Assembly (NCBI GenBank): GCA_019636245.1
Contig: JAHBXX010000012.1
Location: 1-64,000, forward strand
Origin: Planctomycetota bacterium
GTDB taxonomy: Bacteria > Planctomycetota > UBA1135 > UBA2386
DNA: 64,000 bases
Direction of reading: 5' to 3'
Made by a program: the position numbers and the translations under genes. The first letter of the stretch is position 1; each line of letters starts with the position of its first letter. Shown here piece by piece: positions 17,838-28,222 of this stretch. The notes beneath the pieces are model-generated. The model was not told the origin of the DNA and made no database searches. It worked only from the letters and a program-made list of their open reading frames with translations.

Positions 17838-18935
17838 TCAGTGGGTTTCGCCTGCCGACTGGGGGTCGGTGGGCGGTGCCATGGCGCCGTCGTCGTCGGT
17901 GGGGGTGGTTTCGCCCCCCGCGCCGTCCGGTGCCGCTGGCGGCGCTTCGGCCGTGTCGGGCTCGCCGTCGCCCGAGGAGCGATCCTCGTCGGCGACCGAC
18001 TGCTCGAGTTCGGCGCGGGTCATGATGTCGATGTCCCAGCCGGTCAGCTTGCTGGCGAGGCGGACGTTCTGCCCCTTGCGGCCGATGGCGAGGGACTGCT
18101 GGTCCTCGTTGACGATCACCAGGGCCTTCTTGGTCGCCGGGTCGAGCGTGATGTCCCCGACCTCCGCCGGCTTCAGGGCGTTGGCGATCAGCGTCGTCGG
18201 ATCGCTGTTCCAGCGGATGATGTCGATGCGCTCGCCGTTCAGTTCGTCGATGATCGACTTGATGCGGTTGCCGCGCACGCCGACGCAGGCGCCGACGCAG
18301 TCGACCTTGTCGTCGCTCGAGTCGACCGCCAGCTTGGTGCGGTAGCCGGGCTCGCGCTCGATGCGCCGGATGGTGATGGTGCCGTCGGCGATCTCGGGCA
18401 CCTCGAGCTCGAACAGCGCGCGCACCAGGTCGCGATGCGAGCGGCTGAGGATCACCTTGACGCGCGGGCCGACCTTCTTGACCTCGAAGATCAGCGCGCG
18501 GATCCGCTCGCCGACGTTGTAGTTCTCGCTGCGCACCTTCTCCGCGCGCGGCAGGATGCCCTCGATGTTGCGGCCGAGGTTGACGATCACCGTGTCGCCC
18601 TCGAAGCGCACGATCGTGCCGCTGACGATCTCGCCGAGCTTCTGCTCGAACTCGGCGAAGATCACGTCGCGCTCGGCTTCGCGCACCCGGCCGATGATGG
18701 CCTGCTTGACCGACATCGCGAAGATGCGGCCCTGCTCCTCCATCGACACGTCGTAGTTGCAGACGAACTCGCCGGTCTCCCGGTCGAGGTGGATCTCGAC
18801 GTCGTCGACGCCGTACTTCTTCGCCAGCGCCTGGGTCATCGCCTGCTCGATGGCCACGATCAGGCCTTCCTTGTCGATCTCCTTGTCGCGGGCGATCGAG
18901 TCGATGTAGCGGAGGATGTCGGCGTGGTTGGCCAT
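17838..18935 (-). CDS. nusA: Transcription termination/antitermination protein NusA
   Basis: A 365-residue RNA polymerase-binding factor controlling pausing, termination and antitermination. The N-terminal polymerase-binding domain (to about 125) is followed by an S1 domain (VSGTIVRFEGDTVIVNLG), then KH1 (VGACVGVRGNRIKSIIDEL) and KH2 (DQQSLAIGRKGQNVRLASK). The C-terminal ~50 residues are an acidic, Pro/Ala-rich tail; there are no extra acidic repeats as in E. coli. rimP, which usually precedes nusA, is not next to it. A promoter with TTGACG and TACCAT lies about 235 bp upstream, so the operon nusA-infB-DUF503-rbfA has a long leader. Confidence 0.95.
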   Translation of the reverse strand: MANHADILRYIDSIARDKEIDKEGLIVAIEQAMTQALAKKYGVDDVEIHLDRETGEFVCNYDVSMEEQGRIFAMSVKQAIIGRVREAERDVIFAEFEQKLGEIVSGTIVRFEGDTVIVNLGRNIEGILPRAEKVRSENYNVGERIRALIFEVKKVGPRVKVILSRSHRDLVRALFELEVPEIADGTITIRRIEREPGYRTKLAVDSSDDKVDCVGACVGVRGNRIKSIIDELNGERIDIIRWNSDPTTLIANALKPAEVGDITLDPATKKALVIVNEDQQSLAIGRKGQNVRLASKLTGWDIDIMTRAELEQSVADEDRSSGDGEPDTAEAPPAAPDGAGGETTPTDDDGAMAPPTDPQSAGETH

Positions 18936-19170
18936 GGCCCTCGGGCGAGCGGGCGGGTTGTGGGCAGGTGACGCTGGGGAGAAAACGAGAGCCCGGCAGG
19001 CGACAGAATCCCCGCTCCCCGAACCTCGATCCGGGGTTCCTGGTATCGGCGGCGGACGGACCGCGACGATGCCGTGGGTGGAGACTCCTGCCGACTGTCC
19101 GGGCCAAGCCGGGTCGATCGGTGGGGCGAATCACGAACCGGGCCGAGGCCTGGCCGTCATTCGCGGCAAG
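18936..19170 (-). other. 5' leader of the nusA operon, no gene seen
   Basis: About 235 nt lie between the predicted promoter and the nusA ATG. I see no rimP or other coding region on either strand. One hairpin is visible, GAACCTC/GGGGTTC with loop GATCC (19021-19039, 7 bp including a G-U). A long leader on nusA operons is often a site of autoregulation, but nothing specific can be shown here. Confidence 0.45.
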
Positions 19171-19198
19171 ATGGTAGCTGGGGCGCACCGGTCGTCAA
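19171..19198 (-). promoter_or_regulatory. Promoter of the nusA-infB-rbfA operon
   Basis: On the minus strand TTGACG (19193-19198), a 16 bp spacer and TACCAT (19171-19176). It is the only good sigma70-like site in the 336 bp between nusA and the divergent acetyltransferase gene. Confidence 0.55.
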
Positions 19199-19243
19199 GC
19201 GAAGTGTCCGCCGCGCCATGGTTACCGGCCTCGGCGTTCCGCC

Positions 19244-19249
19244 TAGGAT
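19244..19249 (+). promoter_or_regulatory. Possible -10 element of the acetyltransferase gene
   Basis: TAGGAT lies 22 bp before the ATG at 19272, giving a leader of about 16 nt. A TAGGATCC core is also found before the genes at 14121 (minus) and 31130. The -35 is weak (GTTACC). Confidence 0.38.
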
Positions 19250-19271
19250 CCGTCGTCTCCGCGCCGTACCG

Positions 19272-19754
19272 ATGCTCGACCTCGCTGGCCCCGTGACCCT
19301 GCGTCCCTTCGCGCTGTCCGATGCGCCGGTGGTCGAGCCGTGGCTGCACGAGCCGGGGCTGTCGCCGCCGGTCGGCCGGGCCTCGCGCGAGTGGCCGCAG
19401 CGCCTGCTGGCCGATGCCCGCATCGCCGCCGGCATCGCCGAATCCGCCGGGCGCCAGATCGGCCTCGTGCGCCTCGACTGCGGGCCCGACCACGTGGCCG
19501 AGATCACCCTGGTGGTGGCCCCCGACTGCCGGCGCCGCGGCCACGGCCGCTGGATGTTCGCGGCCGCCCTGCGCGAAGCGCGCCGTCGCCACGTGCACCG
19601 TCTGGTCGCCATCGTCGACGTCGGCAACACCCCGGCGCTGCGGTTCTTCGCCGAGCTCGGGTTCGAGCCGGACGGGCAGGTCGGGGACCGCCTGCGGCTC
19701 GCGCGGGTCGTGCACGCGGGCGACCACCAGGCGCCGCTCGACGTCGAGGTGTGA
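19272..19754 (+). CDS. GNAT family N-acetyltransferase
   Basis: A 160-residue protein with the Gcn5-related acetyltransferase fold. It starts [22 protein letters not shown], a typical first strand and helix, and has the acetyl-CoA pyrophosphate-binding loop [20 protein letters not shown] (R-x-x-G-x-G type) near residues 75-95. The last conserved element is [19 protein letters not shown], typical of the family's C-terminal alpha4-beta7. The substrate cannot be told from sequence; RimI/RimJ-like protein acetylation or small-molecule acetylation are both possible. It stands alone, divergent from the nusA operon. Start chosen because it gives the usual GNAT N-terminus. Confidence 0.86.
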   Translation: MLDLAGPVTLRPFALSDAPVVEPWLHEPGLSPPVGRASREWPQRLLADARIAAGIAESAGRQIGLVRLDCGPDHVAEITLVVAPDCRRRGHGRWMFAAALREARRRHVHRLVAIVDVGNTPALRFFAELGFEPDGQVGDRLRLARVVHAGDHQAPLDVEV

Positions 19755-19909
19755 GGCGCCACGCCGGCGGACCGATTCCGCTGCACCGTCGATCCGGGTG
19801 AAGATTGCGCGTGCCTCGGCCACGGCGCTGGGGTCTGGGGCGCCGGTTGGCACAATGCGCGAGTTCCCTCCTCCTTCCCGCAGCCACTTCGGCAAATGGA
19901 GCCTCTCGC

Positions 19910-21571
19910 ATGCTGCCCCTTCGCACATCTCTCGCTCCCCTGTTCACCCTGGGCCTCGCCTGGCCTGCGCTGGCCCAGTCGCCCTACCAGGTCACGATCC
20001 TGCACGTGAACACGCCCGGCCACCCGACCAACGTGGTGCCGGGCCTCGGCATCCCGTTCCGCGCCGGCGGCACGGGTACGTCCGCGTTCGAGCGGCCCTA
20101 CATCAGCAGCAACGGCCTGCACCTCGCGATCAATGTCGTCGCCGCGGCGACCACGGCGGACGACGACGTGCTGCTCTTGAACGGGGCCGTGCTGCTGCGC
20201 GAAGGTTCGCCAGCACCCTGGGCCCCGGGGCAGAACGTCGGCACGATCGACGCCGAACTCGCGATCAACGACGCCGGCGACATCCTGCTCGGCAACAACG
20301 TCGCGCCGGCCACCACGCTCGACGACTACATCGCCCTCTACTCCGGCGGCGTGTGGACGGTGCTGGCGCAGGAAGGCCAGCCGACGCCGGTCGGTGGCAC
20401 CTGGGGCTCGACGATCGACAGCTGCGCGCTGTCGAACACCGGCACGGCCTGCTACCGCGGCACCACGATCGTCGGCCTGCCGACCGCCAGCAACGCGGTC
20501 GTCGTGCTCGGCGGCGGCCAGCTGCAGAAGGGCGTCGACGTGCCGTTGCTGCAGGCCGGTGGCGGGACCGCGACCTGGGAGAACTTCACGATCAACCGCG
20601 TGCTGATCTCGCCGGACGGCAGCACGTTCGTCGTCGTCGGCGACACCAACGCCGCGACCTCGGTCGACGCCGTGCTCACCGTCAACAACGTCGTGCTGAT
20701 CCAGGAGGGCTTCCCGCTGCCCGGCAGCTCGTTCGTGAACGCGGTCAGCGCGATCGGCAACGCCTGGATCGACGGCGCCGGCAACTGGTACGCGCGCGGC
20801 AGCAACCAGACGACCGGCGACGACTGGATGGTGCGCAACGGGGTGCTGGTCGCCGAGTCGAGCGGCACGGACGAGATCGTGCCGGGCTCGGGCGAGCACT
20901 GGGACGACGCGACGTTCGCCACCTGCTTCTTCGCCTTCGACGGCAATGCGCTCGGGCAGTTCCTGATCTGCGGCGTCACCGACGCGCCGGCGGTGGCCAA
21001 CGGCGTGATCGTGTTCGACGACGGCTTCGGCGGCCGCTACGTCGTCGTGCGCGAGAACGACCCGGTCGACCTCGACGGCAACGGCCTGTTCGACGACGAC
21101 CGGTTCTTCAACACCTTCGGCGACGACGACGTGCGCCTGCTCGACGACGGCTCGATCGTGTTCACGGCGACCCTGCGCAACGGCGCCGGCACGGCCGTCG
21201 ACCAGGGCCTGTTCAAGCTGCTGCCGACGGCGGCGAGCTGCACGTTCCGCAACGGCAGCGGCATCAACCCGGTGGCGCTGTCGTGCGTGACGCTGCCGGT
21301 CGTCGGTTCGACCTGGCTGATCGGACTCACCGGCGGCCCGAACACGCTGGCGACGTTCCTCTACGCCGACCCGACGCCGATCCCGGCGTTCCCGCTGTTC
21401 GGCGGCGAGCTGCTGATCGCGCCGACGGCGTTCGCGATCCCGACGTCGATCGCGCTGCCGTACTCGTTCCAGGGGCTGCAGTTCGCGCTGCAGGGTCTGC
21501 GGCTCGACTTCGACGGCATCGACCTGAGCTTCGTGCTGACGAACGCCCAGGACACCGTGCTCGGCTACTGA
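19910..21571 (+). CDS. Secreted hypothetical protein with C-terminal beta-rich module
   Basis: A 553-residue secreted protein. A signal peptide is clear ([20 protein letters not shown], cleavage after LAQ). The body contains repeated units built around short beta-strands and phrases such as [28 protein letters not shown] and [12 protein letters not shown], spaced at about 110-130 residues, which look like blades of a beta-propeller or similar repeat domain. A D-rich segment ([21 protein letters not shown]) could bind calcium. The final ~115 residues contain the beta-rich module also found at the end of the protease at 3236-5602. Function is unknown; extracellular location is well supported. 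It stands 93 bp upstream of asnS. Confidence 0.75.
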   Translation: MLPLRTSLAPLFTLGLAWPALAQSPYQVTILHVNTPGHPTNVVPGLGIPFRAGGTGTSAFERPYISSNGLHLAINVVAAATTADDDVLLLNGAVLLREGSPAPWAPGQNVGTIDAELAINDAGDILLGNNVAPATTLDDYIALYSGGVWTVLAQEGQPTPVGGTWGSTIDSCALSNTGTACYRGTTIVGLPTASNAVVVLGGGQLQKGVDVPLLQAGGGTATWENFTINRVLISPDGSTFVVVGDTNAATSVDAVLTVNNVVLIQEGFPLPGSSFVNAVSAIGNAWIDGAGNWYARGSNQTTGDDWMVRNGVLVAESSGTDEIVPGSGEHWDDATFATCFFAFDGNALGQFLICGVTDAPAVANGVIVFDDGFGGRYVVVRENDPVDLDGNGLFDDDRFFNTFGDDDVRLLDDGSIVFTATLRNGAGTAVDQGLFKLLPTAASCTFRNGSGINPVALSCVTLPVVGSTWLIGLTGGPNTLATFLYADPTPIPAFPLFGGELLIAPTAFAIPTSIALPYSFQGLQFALQGLRLDFDGIDLSFVLTNAQDTVLGY

Positions 21572-21663
21572 TCGCCGGCGAAGCCGAAGCCGCCCTTGAC
21601 CCGGGCGCGGCGTCTCGGAAGCATCCTCGCCCGCGGCCCGCTGGCCGCGGCCGAGGAACCACC

Positions 21664-23064
<1,401 letters not shown>

Positions 23065-23100
23065 CGCGGGCGCCGCGCGTGGCCGCGCTCGCCAGGGTCG

Positions 23101-23235
23101 TCACGCGCTGTGGAAGTCCTCGAGTTGCGGCGGCGGCGGCGTCGGCGAGGTCAGCACGCGGTAGTAGCACCAGCTCACCAATGCGACCACGAAGGTCAGG
23201 CTGAGCACCATCGAGATCAGGCCGGCAGTCGTCAT
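23101..23235 (-). CDS. NSS transporter small subunit (MetS-like)
   Basis: A 44-residue single-span membrane protein, MTTAGLISMVLSLTFVVALV followed by SWCYYRV and a Pro-rich tail. Its ATG overlaps the stop of the NSS symporter gene by 4 bp (23232-23235). In the two-component NSS system MetP/MetS, described for methionine and alanine uptake in Corynebacterium, such a small subunit is required for transport. Position, size and a single helix starting right after the N-terminus fit that role well. Its very short length makes it easy to miss in automatic annotation. Confidence 0.82.
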   Translation of the reverse strand: MTTAGLISMVLSLTFVVALVSWCYYRVLTSPTPPPPQLEDFHSA

Positions 23236-24872
23236 CGCACGCCTCCGCGCGGGTTGGATCCTACCTCGTCGGGCGGCGGCAGCTTGCCGTCCAGGTCGAG
23301 TCCCATCGCCCGCCAGCGCTTCTCGCCGATGCGCGTGCAGACGACCAGCAGCAGGACCGTCGCGCCGATCAAGCCGATCGACATCTGCTTCACGGGGCTC
23401 TTGCCGACGGCGCGGATCCAATCCTCGAGGTTGGTGTAGCAGAACGCCACGAAGACGACGATCAGGAACAGCGGCGTCAGGTAGCGCATCACGAAGCGGA
23501 AGCAGCCCCAGAGCCTGATCTGGGAGCCCTGGTGCATTTCCTTCCAGCCGCGGTCGATGCCGAACACCCAGCCGAAGCAGACGATCTGGACCATCGCCAG
23601 CACGAAGATGCCGAGCGTGCCGACCCAGTCGTCGATCGTGGAGAGGGCGGCCAGGTCCTTGCTGTAGAACAGCACGAAGCTCGAGCCGAGCAGGGAGATC
23701 ACGACCATCATGGTCGTGGCCCGGCGGCGCGAGATGCCGAGCGACTCCTCGAAGAACGCGAGGGTCGGCTGCAGCATCGACAGCGAGCTGGTGATCGCCG
23801 CGAGGAACAGCATGAAGAACCAGAAGCCGCCGATCACGTTGCCGGCCGGCATCTGCGCGAAGACCACCGGCAGGGTCTTGAAGCCGAGCCCGAAGGTGCC
23901 GGTCTGCACGGCGGCGATCGTGCCCGACGCGCCGAGGAAGACGAATGCGGCCGGGATCGTGATCATGCCGCCGAAGCCGACCTCGAACAGCTCGTTGGTC
24001 GCCGACGCGGTGATGCCGGAGACGATCACGTCGTCGCGCTTCTTCATGTACGACGCGTAGTTGATGATCACGCCGAAGCCCACCGACAGGCTGAAGAAGA
24101 TCTGGCCGGCGGCCGCCAGCCACGTCTGGGGGTTCCTGAGCACCTCGAAGGAGGGGTTCCACATCTGGCCGAGGCCGTTGGCCACGTTCTGCTCGGGGTT
24201 GCCGGGATCGGGTGTGCCCAGCGTCAGCACCCGCGCCAGCACGATCAGCGCGCAGACCGCCATGACCGGCATCGCGATCTGGCAGAACTTCTCGATGCCC
24301 TTGCTGATGCCGCGGTAGACGAGCGCGACGTTGATCGTGAACACGATCGCCCAGAACACGACCGACTGATGGATCGCGCCGTCGAGCATCAGGCCGTCGA
24401 ACTTCGCGCCGGTGAACTCGTCGAAGTGCTCGGTCGAGACCCGGGTCTGCTCGGCGATCGGCGCGGTGCTGTCGATGCCGATGCCGTCGGTGAACGGGTT
24501 GAAGTAGTCGAACGCGTACGAGAGGCACCAGCTCTCGATCAGGATGTAGTAGAAGTAGACCGCGAGCGGGATCAGCACGCCGATCACGCCCAGGTAGCGC
24601 GCGATGGCGCCCTTGCCGACGACGCCGAGGATCGCCGGCGCCGAGTGGAATCCCTTGCGCCCGCCGTAGCGCCCCATCGTCCATTCGGCCCAGCCGATCG
24701 GGATGCCGAGCAGCAGCAGCGCCAGGAAGTAGGGGATCATGAACGATCCGCCGCCGTTCTGGGCCGCCTGGCCCGGGAAGCGCAGGAAGTTGCCGAGACC
24801 GACTGCCGAGCCCGATACCGCGAGGATGACGCCGAGGCGGGAGCCCCACTGCTGGGTTGTCTGGTTCTTCAT
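23232..24872 (-). CDS. Sodium-dependent NSS-family amino acid transporter (MetP-like)
   Basis: A 546-residue neurotransmitter:sodium symporter family (LeuT fold) protein in the inner membrane, importing an amino acid or related solute with Na+. Helix 1 reads WGSRLGVILAVSGSAVGLGNFLRFP, with the Na+-binding unwound G-x-G-N-F-x-R-F motif, followed by NGGGSFMIPYF. About twelve hydrophobic segments can be counted. The ATG at 24872 gives the usual short cytoplasmic N-terminus. The next gene, overlapping by 4 bp, encodes a 44-residue single-span partner, so by comparison with MetPS a methionine/alanine substrate is plausible but unproven. Divergent from the VOC gene by 133 bp. Confidence 0.93.
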   Translation of the reverse strand: MKNQTTQQWGSRLGVILAVSGSAVGLGNFLRFPGQAAQNGGGSFMIPYFLALLLLGIPIGWAEWTMGRYGGRKGFHSAPAILGVVGKGAIARYLGVIGVLIPLAVYFYYILIESWCLSYAFDYFNPFTDGIGIDSTAPIAEQTRVSTEHFDEFTGAKFDGLMLDGAIHQSVVFWAIVFTINVALVYRGISKGIEKFCQIAMPVMAVCALIVLARVLTLGTPDPGNPEQNVANGLGQMWNPSFEVLRNPQTWLAAAGQIFFSLSVGFGVIINYASYMKKRDDVIVSGITASATNELFEVGFGGMITIPAAFVFLGASGTIAAVQTGTFGLGFKTLPVVFAQMPAGNVIGGFWFFMLFLAAITSSLSMLQPTLAFFEESLGISRRRATTMMVVISLLGSSFVLFYSKDLAALSTIDDWVGTLGIFVLAMVQIVCFGWVFGIDRGWKEMHQGSQIRLWGCFRFVMRYLTPLFLIVVFVAFCYTNLEDWIRAVGKSPVKQMSIGLIGATVLLLVVCTRIGEKRWRAMGLDLDGKLPPPDEVGSNPRGGVR

Positions 24873-25005
24873 GGGCGACGAGTGGCGGCGCGGACTGTCC
24901 CGCGCTGTGCCGGGCGATGCAACCGGCTCGCCGGGGAAAGGTGGGAAGCGGCGCCCATGCCCTTCCCCCGCGCCGACCGGCGCGCTCCAATCCGGCGCCA
25001 CCGTC

Positions 25006-25467
25006 ATGGCGCGTCCGCGAGAGCCGCATCCCAACTCCATCCATCTGACGGTGGCGAGCGTGCCGCGCGCGGCGCGCTTCTACACCGAGAAGCTCGGCTT
25101 CCGCCTCACCGAGACCTTCCCGGATCCGGCCCGCCCGGTCTGGGCCAGCCTGGTGCTCGGCGGTCAGGTGGTGATGCTCGGGGAACTGCCGACGCTGCAG
25201 GAGGCGCGGCAGATGGGCATGGACCCCGCGGCCATCGAGCAGCTGAAGCAGGACGCGCGCCTGTTCGCGCGCGGCACGCCGGGCGTCGGTGTCGCCTACT
25301 ACGTCGAGGTGCCCGACGTCGACGCGTTCGCGCGGCGCCTGAAGCGGCGGCGGGTCCGGCCGCTGCTGCCGCCGAAGTCGCAGTTCTACGGGCTGCGCGA
25401 CTGCCACGTCGTCGATCCCGACGGCTATCGGCTGGTGTTCTACTCGCGGCTCGCCGCCGAGGCCTGA
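25006..25467 (+). CDS. VOC-superfamily (glyoxalase/bleomycin-resistance-like) protein
   Basis: A 153-residue protein with the two beta-alpha-beta-beta-beta units of the vicinal oxygen chelate fold: SIHLTVASVPRAARFYTEKLGF (first unit) and VAYYVEVPDVDAFARRLKRR followed by YGLRDCHVVDPDGYRLVFYS (second unit). Family metal ligands would be His at the first strand (IHLTV) and a Glu in the last strand, but the last strand here lacks the usual Glu (YRLVFYS), so metal binding or glyoxalase activity is doubtful. Function unknown, possibly a resistance or ring-cleavage relative. Its 3' end overlaps the convergent GalT-like gene by 28 bp. Confidence 0.85.
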   Translation: MARPREPHPNSIHLTVASVPRAARFYTEKLGFRLTETFPDPARPVWASLVLGGQVVMLGELPTLQEARQMGMDPAAIEQLKQDARLFARGTPGVGVAYYVEVPDVDAFARRLKRRRVRPLLPPKSQFYGLRDCHVVDPDGYRLVFYSRLAAEA

Positions 25468-26375
25468 GCGAGGCCCTGGCGCAGGCGCGCGGCCGAGGTC
25501 GCCGCGGGGATCGAGTTGATGTACATGTCGCCGCCGAGCTCGAGGCCGGCCATCTGCCCGGTGCGCGGCTGCAGCTCGAGGTGCCAGTGGAACGGCGCCG
25601 CCGGCACGCGGTGCAGCCAGAGATTGAAGGCCGGCCGGTCGTAGGCGCAGGCGAGGCCGGTGAACATCGCGTGCAGCGCGCTGGCCAGCGAGTCGAGATC
25701 GGTGGTCAGGAAGTCGTCGTCGCAGCGGCGCGGCAGCAGCCAGGTCTCGTTCGGCAGCTTCGGCGGGTCGGGCGCCAGCACCACGTGGTGCGCGGCCGCG
25801 TGGACCAGCCGCTGCTCGGCGGCCGCGGTGGCCAGGGTCGCGCACCAGGGGCAGTGCCCGAGCGCACGGCGGCGGTCGAGTTCGAGCTGCAGCCGCGGCG
25901 GCAGCTCGGCGAGGCCGAGCACCTGGCTGTGGTTGTGGGCGATCGACGCGCCGGCGAGGGCGCCGACGTTCTTGAACAGGTAGGTGCAGGCGATGCCCGG
26001 CAGGGCCTCCAGGGCGCGCACCCGCCGCTGCCAGAGGGCCAGGCAGCGGCGCCAGGTCGCGACCCCCAGATCGGCCGGCTGTTCGCAGTGCTCACGGCCC
26101 TCGGCGATCACCTCGTGGTGGTCGTTGGCGGGGTACTTGTTGGCGAACGCGCGCGCGACCCAGCCGGCGCGGTCGCGCGCGCCGCCGGGGTCCCGCTCGG
26201 CGTCGACCTCGGGCGGCGTCGCCGCCTCGTTGCCCTGGCAGAACGGACACGGCGCCGCGCCGGCGAGCGCGCCGGTGTGCATCGGCCGCCGCTGGCGCAA
26301 CGGCGCCATCAGGATCGGCCGCCCGGTGGTCGGGTCGACGATCCGGCGCGGCGGCTCGGGCGGGTCGCTGCTCAT
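25440..26375 (-). CDS. GalT/HIT-superfamily nucleotidyltransferase
   Basis: A 311-residue protein of the galactose-1-phosphate uridylyltransferase family in the HIT superfamily. Zinc ligands appear as CPFCQGNE (near residue 42) and CPWC; the active site reads GASIAHNHSQVLGL, where His-Asn-His replaces the common His-Pro-His and the second His would be the nucleotidylated residue. FHWHLELQPR closes the fold. Such enzymes transfer UMP or AMP between sugar phosphates; ADP-glucose phosphorylase and GalT activity are both possible. Overlaps the upstream cytochrome lipoprotein gene by 4 bp and the convergent VOC gene by 28 bp. Confidence 0.87.
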   Translation of the reverse strand: MSSDPPEPPRRIVDPTTGRPILMAPLRQRRPMHTGALAGAAPCPFCQGNEAATPPEVDAERDPGGARDRAGWVARAFANKYPANDHHEVIAEGREHCEQPADLGVATWRRCLALWQRRVRALEALPGIACTYLFKNVGALAGASIAHNHSQVLGLAELPPRLQLELDRRRALGHCPWCATLATAAAEQRLVHAAAHHVVLAPDPPKLPNETWLLPRRCDDDFLTTDLDSLASALHAMFTGLACAYDRPAFNLWLHRVPAAPFHWHLELQPRTGQMAGLELGGDMYINSIPAATSAARLRQGLAQASAASRE

Positions 26376-26827
26376 CCGTGCACCCGGTCGTGGGCGTCGT
26401 GGCAGTCGCCGCAGTGCCGTCGCCGCTGGCCGAGGAACAGGTCGCGGGCGATGTCGCCGTGCGCCTGCCGCGCCTCGAGCGCGATCTCCAGCAACCACGC
26501 CTCGGCGTCGCGGGCCATGCGGGCGAAGCCCGGCACGGTCGGGTCCTCGTGCGGACCGTAGCCGAGCCGCATCCGGGCCGCCGCCTCGTCGGCGGCGGCG
26601 GCGGCAGCGCGCAGGTCGCCGAGCACGGGCCTTGCCAGCGCCGTTTCGAGCGTCGTGTAGCGACGCTCGACCTCCCGCATCGCCTCGACCCAGGTCGGCG
26701 CAGCGGCAGCGGCCGCGGCTGCTGGCGGATCCGGTGTCGGCGCCGGGCGCGGAGGGGACGGAGTGCTGCCGCAGGCGGCGAGCAGGGCGGCGGCGAACGC
26801 GAGCAGCGGGACCGGGCGACGGGGCAT
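26372..26827 (-). CDS. Lipoprotein with a C-terminal CxxCH heme-binding site
   Basis: A 151-residue lipoprotein with an N-terminal signal and lipobox LLAAC (Cys19). A Pro/Ala-rich linker is followed by a helical body (about 45-130) and, nine residues from the end, CGDCHDAH, a CxxCH heme c attachment site. A four-helix arrangement with the heme site in the last helix recalls cytochrome c' and cytochrome b562-like folds. It is probably a membrane-anchored periplasmic c-type cytochrome. It overlaps the GalT-like gene by 4 bp, an unexpected pairing without an obvious shared pathway. A TACATT -10 lies 8 bp before the ATG. Confidence 0.8.
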   Translation of the reverse strand: MPRRPVPLLAFAAALLAACGSTPSPPRPAPTPDPPAAAAAAAAPTWVEAMREVERRYTTLETALARPVLGDLRAAAAAADEAAARMRLGYGPHEDPTVPGFARMARDAEAWLLEIALEARQAHGDIARDLFLGQRRRHCGDCHDAHDRVHG

Positions 26828-26835
26828 CGGGGCGC

Positions 26836-26841
26836 AATGTA
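26836..26841 (-). promoter_or_regulatory. -10 element near the start of the cytochrome lipoprotein
   Basis: TACATT on the minus strand is 8 bp from the ATG at 26827, giving a leader of about 2 nt. It is in the 33 bp gap after the amidohydrolase gene, so the lipoprotein and GalT-like pair may be transcribed separately. Confidence 0.38.
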
Positions 26842-26860
26842 GCCGCCGCCCCTGGCGCCG

Positions 26861-28222
26861 TCAGCGCGCGAGTCCGGCGCGCCGCAGCACCGCCGGCAAG
26901 GCGGCCGCCGCCTCGGCGCGCAGCGCCGCCCGGTCGCAGTGCAGCAGTTCGCCGTCGCGCACGGCGACCTCGCCGCCCGAGACGACGGCGTGCAGGTGGC
27001 GTTCGCCGGCGGCGTAGACGATGGCGCCGGCGAGCGCCGCGGCCCCGTCGACGCCGACGGGCAGGAAGGCGTCGTCGAGGTCGAGCAGCACGAGGTCGGC
27101 GCGCAGGCCGGGCGCCAGGCGTCCGACCTCGTCGTCGAGGCCGAGCGCGCGGGCGCCGCCGCGCGTCGCGTGCCACAGCATGCGGGCGGCCGGCTGCGCG
27201 CCGGGGCCGGCGGCGAGGTTCTGCAGCAGCGCCGCGAGCCGCAGTTCGGTCAGCATCGACAGCCGGTTGTTGCACGGCGCGCCGTCGGCGCCCAGGGCCA
27301 GGCGCAGCCCGAGCGCGTCGTAGGCGGCGATGGGGGCGATGCCCGATCCGAGCTTGAGGTTCGTGCTCGGGCAGTGCAGGACCGCCGTGCCGGTGGCGAC
27401 CAGCAGGTCGCGTTCGGCAGGCGTCGTGTGCACGCAGTGCGCCAGCGACGTCCGCGCCCCGAGCAGGCCCTGCGCGTGCAGCACCTCGACGTAGTCGCGG
27501 CCGAAGCGCGCGCGCACCGCGGCGACCTCGGCCGGGTGTTCGCCCGCGTGGGTGTGGATGCGCAGTCCGTGCTGCCGGGCGAAGCCGGCGGCGGCGTGCG
27601 CCAGCTCGTCGCTGCACGACAGCACGAAGCGCGGCGCCACGGCGATCGCGAGGCGGCCGCCGCGGCCGTGGAACGCGCGCCGCAGCGCGTCGGTGGTGGC
27701 GATCGCGGCGGCGGCGGTGGTCGGCAGGCCGGGCGGCACGCCGCCGTCGGGCAGGTCCATCAGGCAATTGCCGATCACGGCTCCGAGCCCGGCGGCGAGC
27801 GCCTCCTCGCACACCACTTCGGCATGGCGCACCGACTCCATGGTCTGCACGGTGGTGGTGCCGCCCGCCAGCAGCTCGGCGAAGGTGAGCCGCGCGCTCG
27901 CGCGCGTCGAGGCCGCGTCGTGGGCGTGCTCGAGCGGCCAGATGCGGTGCCGCAACCAGTCGAGCAGCGGCAGGTCGTCGGCGAGGCCGCGGAACAGCGT
28001 CTGGGTCGCGTGCACGTGGCCCTGCACGAAGCCCGGCAGGGCGACGCGGCCGGCGCCGGCCACGACGCGTTCGCCGGGGCCGGGCGCCAGGTCGCCGATC
28101 GCGTCGATGCGGTCGCCGCGCACGCGCAGGCTGGCACGGCGCACGGCGCCGAGCGGTGCGTCCGCGGGGCCGTCCATCGGCACCACGAGCACGTCGTCGA
28201 GCAGCCACGTCGACGCCGTCAT
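26861..28222 (-). CDS. TrzA/MtaD-type amidohydrolase (metal-dependent deaminase)
   Basis: A 453-residue cytoplasmic amidohydrolase of the ATZ/TRZ group, which includes 5'-methylthioadenosine/S-adenosylhomocysteine deaminase and guanine deaminase-like enzymes. Metal ligands are His69 and His71 (GHVHATQT), His in HTHAGEH, His in SLAHCVH and Asp in LGADGAPCNNRLSML. The LFRGLADDLPLLDWL segment is a group hallmark. It hydrolyses amino groups or halides from heterocycles; the exact substrate is not certain. The ATG at 28222 overlaps the stop of the upstream lipoprotein gene by 4 bp, so the two are coupled. Confidence 0.92.
   Translation of the reverse strand: MTASTWLLDDVLVVPMDGPADAPLGAVRRASLRVRGDRIDAIGDLAPGPGERVVAGAGRVALPGFVQGHVHATQTLFRGLADDLPLLDWLRHRIWPLEHAHDAASTRASARLTFAELLAGGTTTVQTMESVRHAEVVCEEALAAGLGAVIGNCLMDLPDGGVPPGLPTTAAAAIATTDALRRAFHGRGGRLAIAVAPRFVLSCSDELAHAAAGFARQHGLRIHTHAGEHPAEVAAVRARFGRDYVEVLHAQGLLGARTSLAHCVHTTPAERDLLVATGTAVLHCPSTNLKLGSGIAPIAAYDALGLRLALGADGAPCNNRLSMLTELRLAALLQNLAAGPGAQPAARMLWHATRGGARALGLDDEVGRLAPGLRADLVLLDLDDAFLPVGVDGAAALAGAIVYAAGERHLHAVVSGGEVAVRDGELLHCDRAALRAEAAAALPAVLRRAGLAR

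Noticed and set aside
18936..19271. A missing rimP gene upstream of nusA
   Set aside because: I read both strands and found no RimP-like sequence; only a leader and a promoter.
19321..21660. A long plus-strand frame leading into asnS
   Set aside because: It is a shadow of the acetyltransferase and the secreted protein in another frame; asnS begins at 21664 with its own ribosome-binding site.
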